Part shown: positions 9,401 through 16,952 of the stretch, in pieces | Numbering within the stretch: the first letter of the stretch is position 1 | Layout of the letters: every line of letters begins with the position of its first letter | Assembly: GCA_047921175.1 (NCBI GenBank) | Contig: JBLRWQ010000003.1 | Span: 1-64,000, forward strand | From: T1Sed10-7 sp047921175 | GTDB taxonomy: Bacteria > Actinomycetota > Nitriliruptoria > Nitriliruptorales > Nitriliruptoraceae | Direction of reading: 5' to 3' | DNA: 64,000 nt | Made by a program: the position numbers and the translations under genes | The notes under the pieces: model-generated | Told to the model about the DNA's origin: nothing | The model's database searches: none | The model's input: the letters and a program-made list of their open reading frames with translations, nothing else

Positions 9401-10153
9401 CCCGGCCTCACGGGCCTGGAAGAACACGTCCGGGTTCTGCGCGGAGCCACGCAGGGTCGGGTGGTCCGGGTCGAGCGAGCGCTGACGGAAGCGCAGCACG
9501 TCCTCCTCGACGATCATCGCGCGCAGGTCGTCATCGGACAGCAACTCGACCCGGTTGAGCTCGTGCGAGGTGCGGAACCCGTCGAAGAAGTGCATCACCG
9601 GCAGGCGGGTGGCCAGCGTGGCGGCGTGCGCCACCGCGGCCATGTCGTGGGCCTCCTGGGGGGAGTTGGAGGCCAGCATCGTCCAGCCGGTGGAGCGTGC
9701 GGCCATGACGTCGGAGTGGTCCCCGAAGATCGACAGGGCGTGGGTCGCGACGGTCCGTGCGGCGACGTGGATCACCGCCGGCGTCAGCTCGCCGGCGATC
9801 TTGAACATGTTGGGCAGCATCAGCAGCAGGCCCTGGGAGGACGTGAAGGTCGTCCCGAGCGAGCCGGCCTGGATCGCGCCGTGCAGCGCGCCGGCGGCGC
9901 CACCCTCCGACTGCATCTCCACGACCGAGGGGACCGCACCCCACAGGTTCGGCTTGCCCGCCGAGGACCAGGCGTCCGAGAACTCCCCCATCGGGGAGGA
10001 CGGCGTGATCGGGTAGATCGCGATCGTCTCGGAACAGCGGTAGGCCACGCTGGCCGCGGCTTCGTTGCCGTCGAGGGTCACGGCCCGTGGCCGCGGCTCC
10101 TCCTGCGGCGTTGCCGGATCGGAACTAGCGGTGGACACGGTCGTGGCTGCCAT
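6428..10153 (-). CDS. nifJ: Pyruvate:ferredoxin (flavodoxin) oxidoreductase
   Basis: Single-chain PFOR of 1,241 aa that oxidises pyruvate to acetyl-CoA and CO2 while reducing ferredoxin or flavodoxin. Domains in order: an N-terminal pyrimidine-binding half with YPITPSSPMGE, a transketolase-C-like and gamma region, then two 4Fe-4S clusters. The clusters are CINCGKCAIVCP near residue 721 and CTGCSVCVETCP near 777. A CAGCGETPY segment and the thiamine diphosphate site GDGWAYDIGFGG near 1014 follow. The start is the ATG at 10153, chosen because GGAGAGG precedes it at proper spacing; a longer open frame upstream has no family similarity. The gene sits between the CNNM gene and cdd-era, where most actinobacteria have nothing. 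An oxygen-sensitive enzyme here suggests anaerobic or microaerobic metabolism. Confidence 0.97.
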   Translation of the reverse strand: MAATTVSTASSDPATPQEEPRPRAVTLDGNEAAASVAYRCSETIAIYPITPSSPMGEFSDAWSSAGKPNLWGAVPSVVEMQSEGGAAGALHGAIQAGSLGTTFTSSQGLLLMLPNMFKIAGELTPAVIHVAARTVATHALSIFGDHSDVMAARSTGWTMLASNSPQEAHDMAAVAHAATLATRLPVMHFFDGFRTSHELNRVELLSDDDLRAMIVEEDVLRFRQRSLDPDHPTLRGSAQNPDVFFQAREAGNLYTEAVPAAVEQVMDVLAERTGRRYGLIEYHGAPDAERVVVLMGSGVGPTQQVIDHLVEQGEKVGALVVRLFRPFPVEAFLAALPETVRSIAVLDRTKEPGATGEPLLQEVLTVLADAYSTGVLESLPRVLGGRYGLSSKEFTPAMVAAVLTELSKDDPKRRFTVGINDDVTHLSLEVDRTFELPRADDDLAAIFHGLGSDGTVGAAKNTTKILAEGLGKHSQAYFVYDSKKSGAVTAAHLRVSSHPIPSTYLVEVADFVGVHQFGLLEKLEVLREIKPGGTVLLNAPFEADAVWDRLPRDVQQIMIERGLAVYTIDGHSIARSVGLGGRINTIMQAAFFLISGVLPRDEALAAIQDAVRKSYGRAGEKVVTRNLDAIEAAKDAIHRIEIPDEATSTLTRPDPIERALALTELEEGDVPDFVQRVTARLLAGEGEQLPVSALPVDGAFPTSTGRYEKRSIALEIPTWDPDICINCGKCAIVCPHAAIQIKIFDEQHLDDVPESFLSRPFKDRDLKDMRLTVQVAPDDCTGCSVCVETCPAVSRTDVGHKSINMTPVLDPADGADERTVIDLERERFKTFLELPYPDRETVRNDTVKHSQTLQPLFEFSGACAGCGETPYIKLMSQLFGDRSVIANATGCSSIYGGNLPTTPYGTNIDGRGPAWSNSLFEDNAEFGLGMRLAINETRELALHLLQTLASEVGDDLVTALLTADQDDEAGLKAQRERVVELRRRLDGVTGDRAAAARHLDVIAGSLVRRDVWIVGGDGWAYDIGFGGLDHVLASGEDVNVLVLDTEVYSNTGGQASKATTRGAVAKFATAGKGSPKKDLGLLAMQYGHVYVAKIALGANEMQTLKAMREAEAWPGPSLLLAYSTCIAHGVDMKDSMNRMDLAVKTGYWPLFRYHPGEDEHEQPFKLDSKAPAQPVKDFLTTEGRFASLTRTDPERAKMLMALAQSDVDERWRYYEQLAGLERTQPEVATDVSDAAAETEES

Positions 10154-10208
10154 CGGACACCTCTCCATGAGCGCGCGGCGCGGGCGCGCGCGGACGTCAG
10201 TGGTGACG

Positions 10209-11567
10209 CTATGAGGAGGAGCGCTCCGGCGGGTCGGCCGCAGGTCCCCTGTCCTCGGGACCTCGGGCCCCATCGGGCGGCGGATCGTGCTCCGGGTCGT
10301 CGCCACGGTCGGTGGGGGCGGTGACCAGCACGCTCGTGATCCGTCGGCCCTTCAATCCCTCGACCTCGATCACGGTGCCGTCGAGCTCGATGCGCTCCCC
10401 CGCACGGGGCAGACGTCCGAGGGTGGCGAAGACCAGCCCGCCGACGGTGTCCCAGCCCTCCTCCGGGAGCTGGAGCCCGAGCAGCTCGTTGAGGTCGTCG
10501 ACGCCGAGCCGGGCATCGATGCGGATCCGGCCATCCTCAAGCGGCTCGACCAGCGCCTCCTCGTGGTCGTGTTCGTCCACGATCTCGCCGACGATCTCCT
10601 CCAGCACGTCCTCGATGGTCACGATGCCGACGAACTCGCCGTACTCGTCGACGACCAGCGCGAGGTGGACCGCATCGGCCTGCAGCTCGCGCAGCAGGTC
10701 GTCGAGCCGTTTGGTCTCCGGGACGAAGGTCGCCGGGCGGACGAGGTCCTGCCAGCCGTCACCGTCGCCGCTGGCCAGTCGGCGCAGGAGATCCTTGGCG
10801 TAGACCACCCCGACGAGCTCGTCCACGTCGTCGGCGGCGTGGACCGGCAGCCGCGAGTAGCCACCGTCCACGGCGGTGCGGACCACCTCCTCGATCGGCG
10901 CGGTCAGCTCCACGGTGGCCACGTCCGGGCGGGGCACCATGACCTCGCGCACCAGGGTGTCACCGAGCTCGAAGATGGAGCGGATCATCGCCCGCTCCTC
11001 GGGCTCCAGCGCATCGTCCTCGTCGTCCTCGTCCCCGGAGAGCGCCCGCAGCTCGTCGTCGCCGGCGTGCGGTCCGGAGACCTCGTGGCGCTGCGGCACG
11101 AGCGCCCGACCGACGGCGATCACCGCGGCGGACACGGGTCCGGTGGCCCGGACCAGCCCCCGACCGGGCCTGGCCAGCAGCAACCCGGCGGTCTCCAGGT
11201 GCCGCAGCACCAACGTACGCGGCACCACCTCCGCCAGGACGAGGCTGGCAACGACGGTGAGCACCGCAGCAGTGACCACGGCCCAGGCCGACGCGAGCTC
11301 CAGCACGACCAGGGCGGTCACCACCGTCGCCAGCGCGACCCGCGCGCTGACGGTGGCGACCAGCAGCGCATCGAGGCTGCGCGAGCGGTGCTCGGTCAAC
11401 CACAGCAGGGCGACGGCACGTGCCTCGTCGTCGTGCTCCTCGGCGATCCGCAGGGCCCGCACCACGCTCATGCGGGACACGACGGTCTCGACCGCGGCGA
11501 GGACCGCGGTCAGCACGAGCAGCGCCACGGCGGCGACCGTGCCGACGAGCAACGTCGCGTCGGTCAC
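10209..11567 (-). CDS. CNNM/CBS-domain membrane protein (CorC/HlyC family)
   Basis: Integral membrane protein of 452 aa. It begins VTDATLLVGTVAAVALLVL and has three or four membrane segments of a CNNM (DUF21) domain up to about residue 200. A CBS-domain pair follows (MVPRPDVATVEL; LALVVDEYGEFVGIVTIED), then a C-terminal CorC/HlyC domain (LGLQLPEEGWDTVGGLV). Relatives act in magnesium or cobalt efflux; the hemolysin name is historical. The GTG start overlaps the ybeY stop by 4 nt (GTGA), which fixes the start and shows coupling. The ybeY-CNNM pair is classical in actinobacteria. Confidence 0.92.
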   Translation of the reverse strand: MTDATLLVGTVAAVALLVLTAVLAAVETVVSRMSVVRALRIAEEHDDEARAVALLWLTEHRSRSLDALLVATVSARVALATVVTALVVLELASAWAVVTAAVLTVVASLVLAEVVPRTLVLRHLETAGLLLARPGRGLVRATGPVSAAVIAVGRALVPQRHEVSGPHAGDDELRALSGDEDDEDDALEPEERAMIRSIFELGDTLVREVMVPRPDVATVELTAPIEEVVRTAVDGGYSRLPVHAADDVDELVGVVYAKDLLRRLASGDGDGWQDLVRPATFVPETKRLDDLLRELQADAVHLALVVDEYGEFVGIVTIEDVLEEIVGEIVDEHDHEEALVEPLEDGRIRIDARLGVDDLNELLGLQLPEEGWDTVGGLVFATLGRLPRAGERIELDGTVIEVEGLKGRRITSVLVTAPTDRGDDPEHDPPPDGARGPEDRGPAADPPERSSS

Positions 11568-12016
11568 CGGGCGCGACCCTCGCGTCGGTGGCCGTCCAGC
11601 AGCCGGTCGGTGAGGGCGAACATCTCGCGCTCCTCGGCCGCCACGGCGTGGTCCATCCCCAGCAGGTGCAGCAGCCCGTGGACGGTCAGCAGGCGCAGCT
11701 CCTCGTGGGTGGTGCGCTGGAACCGCGGCGCCTGCGCGGCGGCGACCGCGGGACACAGCACCACGTCACCCAGCACGGCCGTGATGTCGGGCGGGGTCTC
11801 CCCCGGCTCGTCGATCGGGAAGGCCAGCACGTCGGTCGGCCCGGCCTTGCCGAGGTGGGTCTCGTTCAGCCCTGCGATCGTGGCCTCGTCGACCAGCAGG
11901 AGGGCGACCTCCATGTCCTCCGGCACCCGGCGGGCACGCAGGACGTAGCGGGCGAGGTCCAGCAGGTCCTCGGTGTCCACCACCTCGGTCTGCTCGTCGG
12001 CCAGGTAGACCGCCAC
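11564..12016 (-). CDS. ybeY: Endoribonuclease YbeY (rRNA maturation factor)
   Basis: Zinc-dependent endoribonuclease of 150 aa needed for 16S rRNA 3'-end processing and ribosome quality control. The family signature HGLLHLLGMDH supplies three His zinc ligands, and the LNETHLGKAGPTDVLAFP core is typical. The start is 1 nt after the phoH stop and the end overlaps the CNNM gene by 4 nt, so the three are one operon. The order phoH-ybeY is widely conserved and supports a joint role in RNA and ribosome metabolism. Confidence 0.95.
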   Translation of the reverse strand: MAVYLADEQTEVVDTEDLLDLARYVLRARRVPEDMEVALLLVDEATIAGLNETHLGKAGPTDVLAFPIDEPGETPPDITAVLGDVVLCPAVAAAQAPRFQRTTHEELRLLTVHGLLHLLGMDHAVAAEEREMFALTDRLLDGHRREGRAR

Positions 12017-12017
12017 G

Positions 12018-13100
12018 TCACGCCCCCCCGCGCGCCGGCCCCACCTCGGGCGCGCGGTCCGGCTCCTGCTGGGCCTCGTCGTAGGCCTCGTAGGCCTCGA
12101 CGATGCGCTGGACGATGTGATGGCGGACCACGTCGCCGGAGGTCAGCCGCGAGAACGCGACGCCCTCGATGCCGTCGAGGATCTCGCCGACGATGCGCAG
12201 TCCCGATCGGGCCCCGCTGGGGAGATCGACCTGGCTCACGTCGCCGGTGACCACGGCCTTGGAGTTGAACCCGATGCGGGTCAGGAACATCTTCATCTGC
12301 TCGGGCGTGGTGTTCTGCGCCTCGTCGAGCACGATGAAGGCGTCGTTGAGGGTGCGGCCACGCATGTAGGCGAGCGGGGCGATCTCGATCGTGCCCCGGT
12401 CCACGTGGGAGACCAGCTCCTCGGCCTCCATCATGTCGTGCAGGGCGTCCCACAGGGGCTTGAGGTACGGGTCGATCTTCTCGTGCAGCGTGCCGGGGAG
12501 GAACCCGAGCCGCTCCCCCGCCTCCACCGCGGGGCGGGTCAGGATCAGGCGGTTGACCTGCTTGGACCGCAGTGCCTGGACGGCCGCCCCCATGGCCAGG
12601 TAGGTCTTGCCGGTCCCGGCGGGCCCGATCCCGAAGGTGACGGTGTTGGCCTTGATGGCGTCGAGGTAGCGCTTCTGCCCGAGCGTCTTGGCACGGATCG
12701 TGCGCCCACGGTGGGTGATCAGCGCCTCGGACAGCACCTCCGAGGGCCGCTCGTCGCTGTCGTCGCGGATCATGCGGACGGTCTGGCGGACCACGCCCCG
12801 GTCGATCGCGTGGCCGCGGTCGAGCAGCAGCACGAGCTCCTCGAACAGCCGCGCGACCCGGGCGGTCTCCTCGGGGTCCTCGGAGCGGATCGCGATCTCG
12901 TTGCCGCGGACGTGGATCACCGCGTGGAAGGCGTCCTCGATGGTGCGCAGGAGCTCATCGCGGGTGCCGAGCAGCGAGACCATCGCGTGCTCACCGGGGA
13001 CCAGGACGCGGACCGCCGTGATGCGCTCATCGCCGTCGGTACGGGTCGTCGTCGCTGCGGGGACCGGGGTCCGGGTCGAGGTGGTCGGCGTGCGTCCCAC
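12018..13100 (-). CDS. phoH: PhoH-family ATPase
   Basis: P-loop ATPase of 360 aa. Walker A is GPAGTGKT at residues 159-166 and Walker B is FIVLDEAQN, followed by TPEQMKMFLTRIGF and a VTGDVSQVDLP segment, all classical PhoH. An N-terminal KH-like region with HVRGNEIAIRS fits proposed RNA binding. PhoH proteins are linked by gene order to YbeY and have been proposed to be RNA helicases or phosphatases; their exact activity remains unsettled. The gene starts 16 nt after the bldD stop, so the regulator and this RNA-processing group probably share a transcript. Confidence 0.95.
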   Translation of the reverse strand: MGRTPTTSTRTPVPAATTTRTDGDERITAVRVLVPGEHAMVSLLGTRDELLRTIEDAFHAVIHVRGNEIAIRSEDPEETARVARLFEELVLLLDRGHAIDRGVVRQTVRMIRDDSDERPSEVLSEALITHRGRTIRAKTLGQKRYLDAIKANTVTFGIGPAGTGKTYLAMGAAVQALRSKQVNRLILTRPAVEAGERLGFLPGTLHEKIDPYLKPLWDALHDMMEAEELVSHVDRGTIEIAPLAYMRGRTLNDAFIVLDEAQNTTPEQMKMFLTRIGFNSKAVVTGDVSQVDLPSGARSGLRIVGEILDGIEGVAFSRLTSGDVVRHHIVQRIVEAYEAYDEAQQEPDRAPEVGPARGGA

Positions 13101-13116
13101 GGGTGGGCGGTGCTCC

Positions 13117-13593
13117 TCAGCGGACGACGCCGGCCTCGGAGAGCCGGGTCCGCAGATCGTCGGGGTTGGCGTCCAGGACCGCGGCCAGCAGCTCGAGGTC
13201 GCCGGAACGGACCGTCAGGACCCGCCCGTTGTAGTCGCCGCGCCGGGCCTGGATCGCCGCAGCGTACCGGCGGACGGCCGGCTCGACCTGTCGCTGGCCC
13301 TCCAGTGCGGCCAGGTCGATCACGAGCTCCGGCCCCGGGTCCATGGCCGTGGCACCCCCGACGCCGGGCTGCGGGAGGAGCTCCGCGACGGGGACGCGGT
13401 AGAAGTCCGCCAAGCGCTGCAAGCGCAGGATCGAGACCGCGCGTTCGCCACGCTCGTAGGCACCGACGACGGAGGCCTTCAGCTCCCCGGCACTGCGCTC
13501 CTCGACCTCGTGCAGCGACAGACCCTGCTGCTGGCGGACCCGGCGGAGGCGGTCACCGAGCAGCGCGGGGTACCGCTCCTCGTCCGTTGCCAT
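13117..13593 (-). CDS. bldD: BldD-type regulator with c-di-GMP-binding motif
   Basis: Transcription factor of 158 aa with an N-terminal Xre-type helix-turn-helix (GDRLRRVRQQQGLSLHEVEE; SVVGAYERGERAV; LADFYRVPVAELLP) matching Streptomyces BldD closely. A linker is followed by a C-terminal domain. The C-domain contains RGDYNGRVLTVRSGD at residues 118-132. That is exactly the RXD-X8-RXXD signature through which BldD binds tetrameric c-di-GMP: Arg118, Asp120, Arg129 and Asp132 are all present. The start at 13593 is preferred over the ATG just upstream because GAGGGG is then correctly spaced. In Streptomyces BldD represses development genes; here it heads phoH-ybeY-CNNM, so its targets may differ. 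Confidence 0.88.
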   Translation of the reverse strand: MATDEERYPALLGDRLRRVRQQQGLSLHEVEERSAGELKASVVGAYERGERAVSILRLQRLADFYRVPVAELLPQPGVGGATAMDPGPELVIDLAALEGQRQVEPAVRRYAAAIQARRGDYNGRVLTVRSGDLELLAAVLDANPDDLRTRLSEAGVVR

Positions 13594-13716
13594 CATCGAC
13601 CCCCTCACCGCCGGCACGACGTCGTACCGACGTGACCGTGCCTCTCGTTCACCGTACCGCGACCACGCTGCGTCAGACAGCACGCTGACCAGCTGCGACG
13701 ACCCGACGACGCTGCG

Positions 13717-14442
13717 TCACCAGCGGCCGGTCCCAGCAGCCAGGACCGCCAGGCCGGCGGCCCCGGCGTGCTCGGTCCGGAGCACGCTGGGGCCGAGCCC
13801 GACGGCCAGCGCCCCCGCGGCGACCGCGTCGGCCACCTCGGTGTCGCTGAAGCCGCCCTCCGGACCCACCGCCAGCACGATCGTGCGGGCATCCAGCACC
13901 GCCTCCGCCACGCTCGGCAGGGCCGGGGCCCCGGGATGGGCGAGCAGCAGCAGCTCGTCGTCGCGCCCCAGGCGATCCAGGGGCAGGGGCCCGCGGACCG
14001 GCGGCCGGTCGGGCCGCCGGGCCTGCTCGCAGGCGGCCCGGACCACCGCGGTCCAGCGGGCCCCGGCGCGCTCGGCCCGGGACGGCTCCACGCGGGTCAC
14101 GCAGCGCTCGGCGTGCAGGACCCGGATCTCGTCCACGCCCAGCTCCACCGCCTGGCGCAGCACCTCGTCGAGCTTCCGCCCCTTCGGCACGGCCTGGGCG
14201 AGGACCAGCCGGGGCCGGCGTGGCGGGCGCTCCCTCGCCGCAGCGGTCAGGCGGAGTCCGTCACGCGTGACCACCGCCGGGGCGTGACGACCGGCACCGT
14301 CGGCCACAACGACCGCAGCCCCGTCCCGCAGCCGCAGCACCCGTTGCAGGTGGTGGCGGGTCTCGGCCGGCAGCGGGAGCTCCACCTCGACAGCCGCACC
14401 GTCGAGGGCCACGTCGAGGTGGAGGTACGGGGTCAGGCTCAC
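13717..14442 (-). CDS. rsmE: 16S rRNA (uracil-1498-N3)-methyltransferase
   Basis: SPOUT-class methyltransferase of 241 aa that methylates U1498 of 16S rRNA using S-adenosylmethionine. The N-terminal PUA-like domain runs to about residue 80. The catalytic domain shows QAVPKGRKLDEVLRQAVELG, AVGPEGGFSDTEV and LGPSVLRTEHAG, the deep-knot residues of RsmE. Its GTG or ATG start overlaps the dnaJ stop by 4 nt. The dnaJ-rsmE pairing is standard. Confidence 0.95.
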   Translation of the reverse strand: MSLTPYLHLDVALDGAAVEVELPLPAETRHHLQRVLRLRDGAAVVVADGAGRHAPAVVTRDGLRLTAAARERPPRRPRLVLAQAVPKGRKLDEVLRQAVELGVDEIRVLHAERCVTRVEPSRAERAGARWTAVVRAACEQARRPDRPPVRGPLPLDRLGRDDELLLLAHPGAPALPSVAEAVLDARTIVLAVGPEGGFSDTEVADAVAAGALAVGLGPSVLRTEHAGAAGLAVLAAGTGRW

Positions 14443-15563
14443 CGCTGGAAGGCGCCCCGCAGGCGCGTGAAGCGACCGCGCGAGCGGTTCGCGAGCTCCT
14501 CACCCCGCGCCGCGGCGAGCTGCTCGAGCAGGTCACGCTGGAGCGCGTCGAGCCCGGTCGGGACCTCCACCCGCACGACGAGGTGGAGGTCGCCACGCCG
14601 GCCGCCACCGCGCACGGGCAGCCCGGCCCGGCGCACCGTCAGCACGTCGCCCGGCTGCGTCCCGGCGGGCACGGGCACCTCGACGTCCTCACCGTCCAGG
14701 GTCGGCACGGTCAGCGTCCCGCCGAGCGCGGCCTGGGTCACCGGCACGCTGACCTCGGCGGCGAGATCGCGACCGTCACGCTCGAACAGCTCGTGCGGCG
14801 CGACACGGACCTGGACGTACAGGTCACCGGCCGGGGCCCCGTTGCGTCCGGCCTCGCCCTCGCCCCGGACCGGGATGCGGTCGCCGTCCTCGAGCCCGGC
14901 CGGGACGTCCACGCGCAGCGTCCGCCGCGTGGCGCGGCGCCCCTCCCCGCGACAGTCCGGGCAGGGATCGCCGACCGTACGCCCGGTCCCCTGGCAGGCC
15001 CCACACGGTGCCGCGGTCGCCAGCTGGCCGAAGGCGGTCCGCACCACCCGTTGGACCTGCCCCGCCCCGCCGCAGGTGCTACAGGCGGTCGGGCCGGCCC
15101 CGTCACGCGAACCGCTCCCGTCGCAGGTCTCGCAGGCCCGGGGCACGTCCACCTCGACGTCTCTGGCGACGCCGGTGACGACCTCCTCCAGCGTGAGGTC
15201 GACCACGACGAGCACGTCGCGACCGGGCTGTTGCCGCCGGGTGCGCCCGGCGCCGCCGCGGAACCCGGCGGACTGACCGAAGAAGGCGTCGATCACGTCG
15301 TCGATCCCGCCGAACCCGGCGGCACCGAAGCCGAAGGGATCCTGGGTGCGGCCGTTGGTGGTGCCGTCGTCCCCGAAGCGGTCGTAGCGGGCCCGCTTGG
15401 TGGGGTCGGACAGCACCTGGTAGGCGTGGGTGACGGCCTTGAAGGCCTCCTCGTCGCCGCCGGCATCGGGGTGGTGCTCCCGGGCCTTGCGGCGGTAGGC
15501 ACGCTTCACCTGGTCCGCGTCGGCGTCGCGCGGCAGGTCGAGGAGTTCGTACAGATCAGACAC
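14439..15563 (-). CDS. dnaJ: Chaperone DnaJ
   Basis: Type I Hsp40 co-chaperone of 374 aa that stimulates DnaK ATPase. The J domain spans residues 1-70, with the HPD tripeptide at 31-33. A Gly/Phe-rich linker follows (FGFGAAGFGG). The zinc-finger region has four CxxCxGxG repeats (CETCDGSG, CSTCGGAG, CGACQGTG, CPDCRGEG), and the C-terminal substrate-binding domain follows. The gene follows hrcA by 48 nt and overlaps rsmE. This is the DnaJ2-type location, away from dnaK-grpE, and it should be under HrcA control through the CIRCE site upstream of hrcA. Confidence 0.97.
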   Translation of the reverse strand: MSDLYELLDLPRDADADQVKRAYRRKAREHHPDAGGDEEAFKAVTHAYQVLSDPTKRARYDRFGDDGTTNGRTQDPFGFGAAGFGGIDDVIDAFFGQSAGFRGGAGRTRRQQPGRDVLVVVDLTLEEVVTGVARDVEVDVPRACETCDGSGSRDGAGPTACSTCGGAGQVQRVVRTAFGQLATAAPCGACQGTGRTVGDPCPDCRGEGRRATRRTLRVDVPAGLEDGDRIPVRGEGEAGRNGAPAGDLYVQVRVAPHELFERDGRDLAAEVSVPVTQAALGGTLTVPTLDGEDVEVPVPAGTQPGDVLTVRRAGLPVRGGGRRGDLHLVVRVEVPTGLDALQRDLLEQLAAARGEELANRSRGRFTRLRGAFQR

Positions 15564-15611
15564 GGTGCCTCACTGCGGTAGGTCGGTGGCTCTTCAGGTC
15601 TCTCGGCAGCC

Positions 15612-16760
15612 TCAGCCGGACAGGTCGCTGAGCGTCGCCTGGAGTTGATCGGCGACGGCACGGACGGTTGCCAGCACGGCCGCGTAGTCCATGCGGGTCG
15701 GGCCGAGCACCCCGAGGGAGCCGGCGGTCACGAGCTGGTAGCGCTGCGCCACCAGGGAGGCGGCGCGGAGGTCCTCGACCTCGTTCTCCTCGCCGATCCT
15801 GACGGTCGGTCGGTCGTCGGCGGTGGCATCGGCCAGCAACCTCGCCAGGGTGGCGCGCTCCTCGAGCAGCTGCAACAGACGCGACAGGTTCTGGCGCTCG
15901 AAGGCCGCCTCGCCTGCCAGCGAGGCCTGCCCCCCGACGAACACGTGGTGCAGCGTGTCCTCGGCCAGCTCGCGGGCCGTGGCGTCCGCGACGGCCCGCA
16001 GCACCTCGCGCAGGTCGCTGGGCGCCTCGTCCACCAGCCGGGTGAGCGTGTCGTGGACCTCCCCCAGGCGCCGTCCGCGCACATGCTCCGCGAGGACGAC
16101 ACGGACGCGGTCGAGGTCCGCCTCGGTCACCTCCGGGGGCAGCTCCACGGGCCGCTTCTCGACCCGACCGGTGTCGGCGACGAGCAGCAGCAGGGCCGCG
16201 CCGGGAGTGAGGGCCACGAGTTCGCACAGCTTGAGCCGGGCGGCATCGACCGCCGGGGCGATCACGAGCGAGACCAGCCGCGTCAGCTGACTGAGGACGG
16301 TCGAGGTCCGCGCCAGCAGGTCCTCGACGTCGTTGGCGCCACCGAGGAGCTCCTGCACGAGCTCCCGGCGCGGCCCATCGAGATCGGGATCGGCGCGCAG
16401 GTCGTCGACGAAGCGCCGGTAGCCCTTGTCGGTCGGGACCCGTCCCGCCGAGGTGTGCGGCTGGTGGATGTAGCCCAGCGACTCCAAGGCGGCCATGTCG
16501 TTGCGGACGGTCGCAGCCGAGACGTCCAGGCGGGCCACGTCCACGACCCGCTTGGAGCCGACCGGCTCACCGTGGGAGACGTACTCGGTCACGATGGCAC
16601 GCAGGATCGAGCGCTTGCGCTCGTCGAGCTCCTCCGGGTCCGGGCGCGGCGGTGCGTCCGCGCCGCCGACCACAGCGGCCAGCTCGACCTCGAGGTGGAG
16701 GGCGGCGCCGTCGGCGACGGCGGCACGGATCGCCGACGGCGGCGGTGGGGTCACGGCCAT
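15612..16760 (-). CDS. hrcA: Heat-inducible transcription repressor HrcA
   Basis: Winged-helix repressor of class I heat-shock genes, 382 aa. The DNA-binding domain contains LDERKRSILRAIVTEY, GEPVGSKRVVD and VSAATVRNDMAALESLGYI, with the HTSAGRVPTDKGYR signature after it. The remaining part is the dimerisation and GAF-like region. The start is the ATG at 16760, preceded by GAGGAGG at 6-nt spacing; this leaves an unusual N-terminal extension of about 47 residues before the winged helix. A CIRCE-type inverted repeat lies 44-72 nt upstream, consistent with autoregulation, and a TACCCT hexamer near 16794-16799 could be its -10 element. Confidence 0.95.
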   Translation of the reverse strand: MAVTPPPPSAIRAAVADGAALHLEVELAAVVGGADAPPRPDPEELDERKRSILRAIVTEYVSHGEPVGSKRVVDVARLDVSAATVRNDMAALESLGYIHQPHTSAGRVPTDKGYRRFVDDLRADPDLDGPRRELVQELLGGANDVEDLLARTSTVLSQLTRLVSLVIAPAVDAARLKLCELVALTPGAALLLLVADTGRVEKRPVELPPEVTEADLDRVRVVLAEHVRGRRLGEVHDTLTRLVDEAPSDLREVLRAVADATARELAEDTLHHVFVGGQASLAGEAAFERQNLSRLLQLLEERATLARLLADATADDRPTVRIGEENEVEDLRAASLVAQRYQLVTAGSLGVLGPTRMDYAAVLATVRAVADQLQATLSDLSG

Positions 16761-16803
16761 GGCGCACCTCCTCGCGGTCGACGGGACCCCGGCAGGGTAC
16801 CGC

Positions 16804-16832
16804 GCTGGCACTCTCGGACCACGGGTGCCAGC
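16804..16832 (-). promoter_or_regulatory. CIRCE operator upstream of hrcA-dnaJ
   Basis: GCTGGCACTC (16804-16813), a 9-nt spacer, and GGGTGCCAGC (16823-16832) form an inverted repeat with one mismatch. The classical CIRCE element is TTAGCACTC-N9-GAGTGCTAA; here the spacer length and the GCACTC core are kept and outer AT positions are changed to GC. It lies next to the presumed -10 of hrcA, so bound HrcA would block its own operon. Confidence 0.8.
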
Positions 16833-16952
16833 CTGGTGGCCCGGCCACCCGGCCGGTGCGTGGCCTGTGCGCGCTGCCGGCAGCACCTAGGGTGGACGCA
16901 ACGAGCGGCGGGCCCGACCCGCCGACCAGCGGCAGCGCGAGGAGCGTGCATC

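Noticed and set aside
7064..10324. 1,086-codon plus-strand frame opposite nifJ
   Set aside because: No recognisable motif; nifJ on the minus strand is complete with iron-sulfur and thiamine sites.
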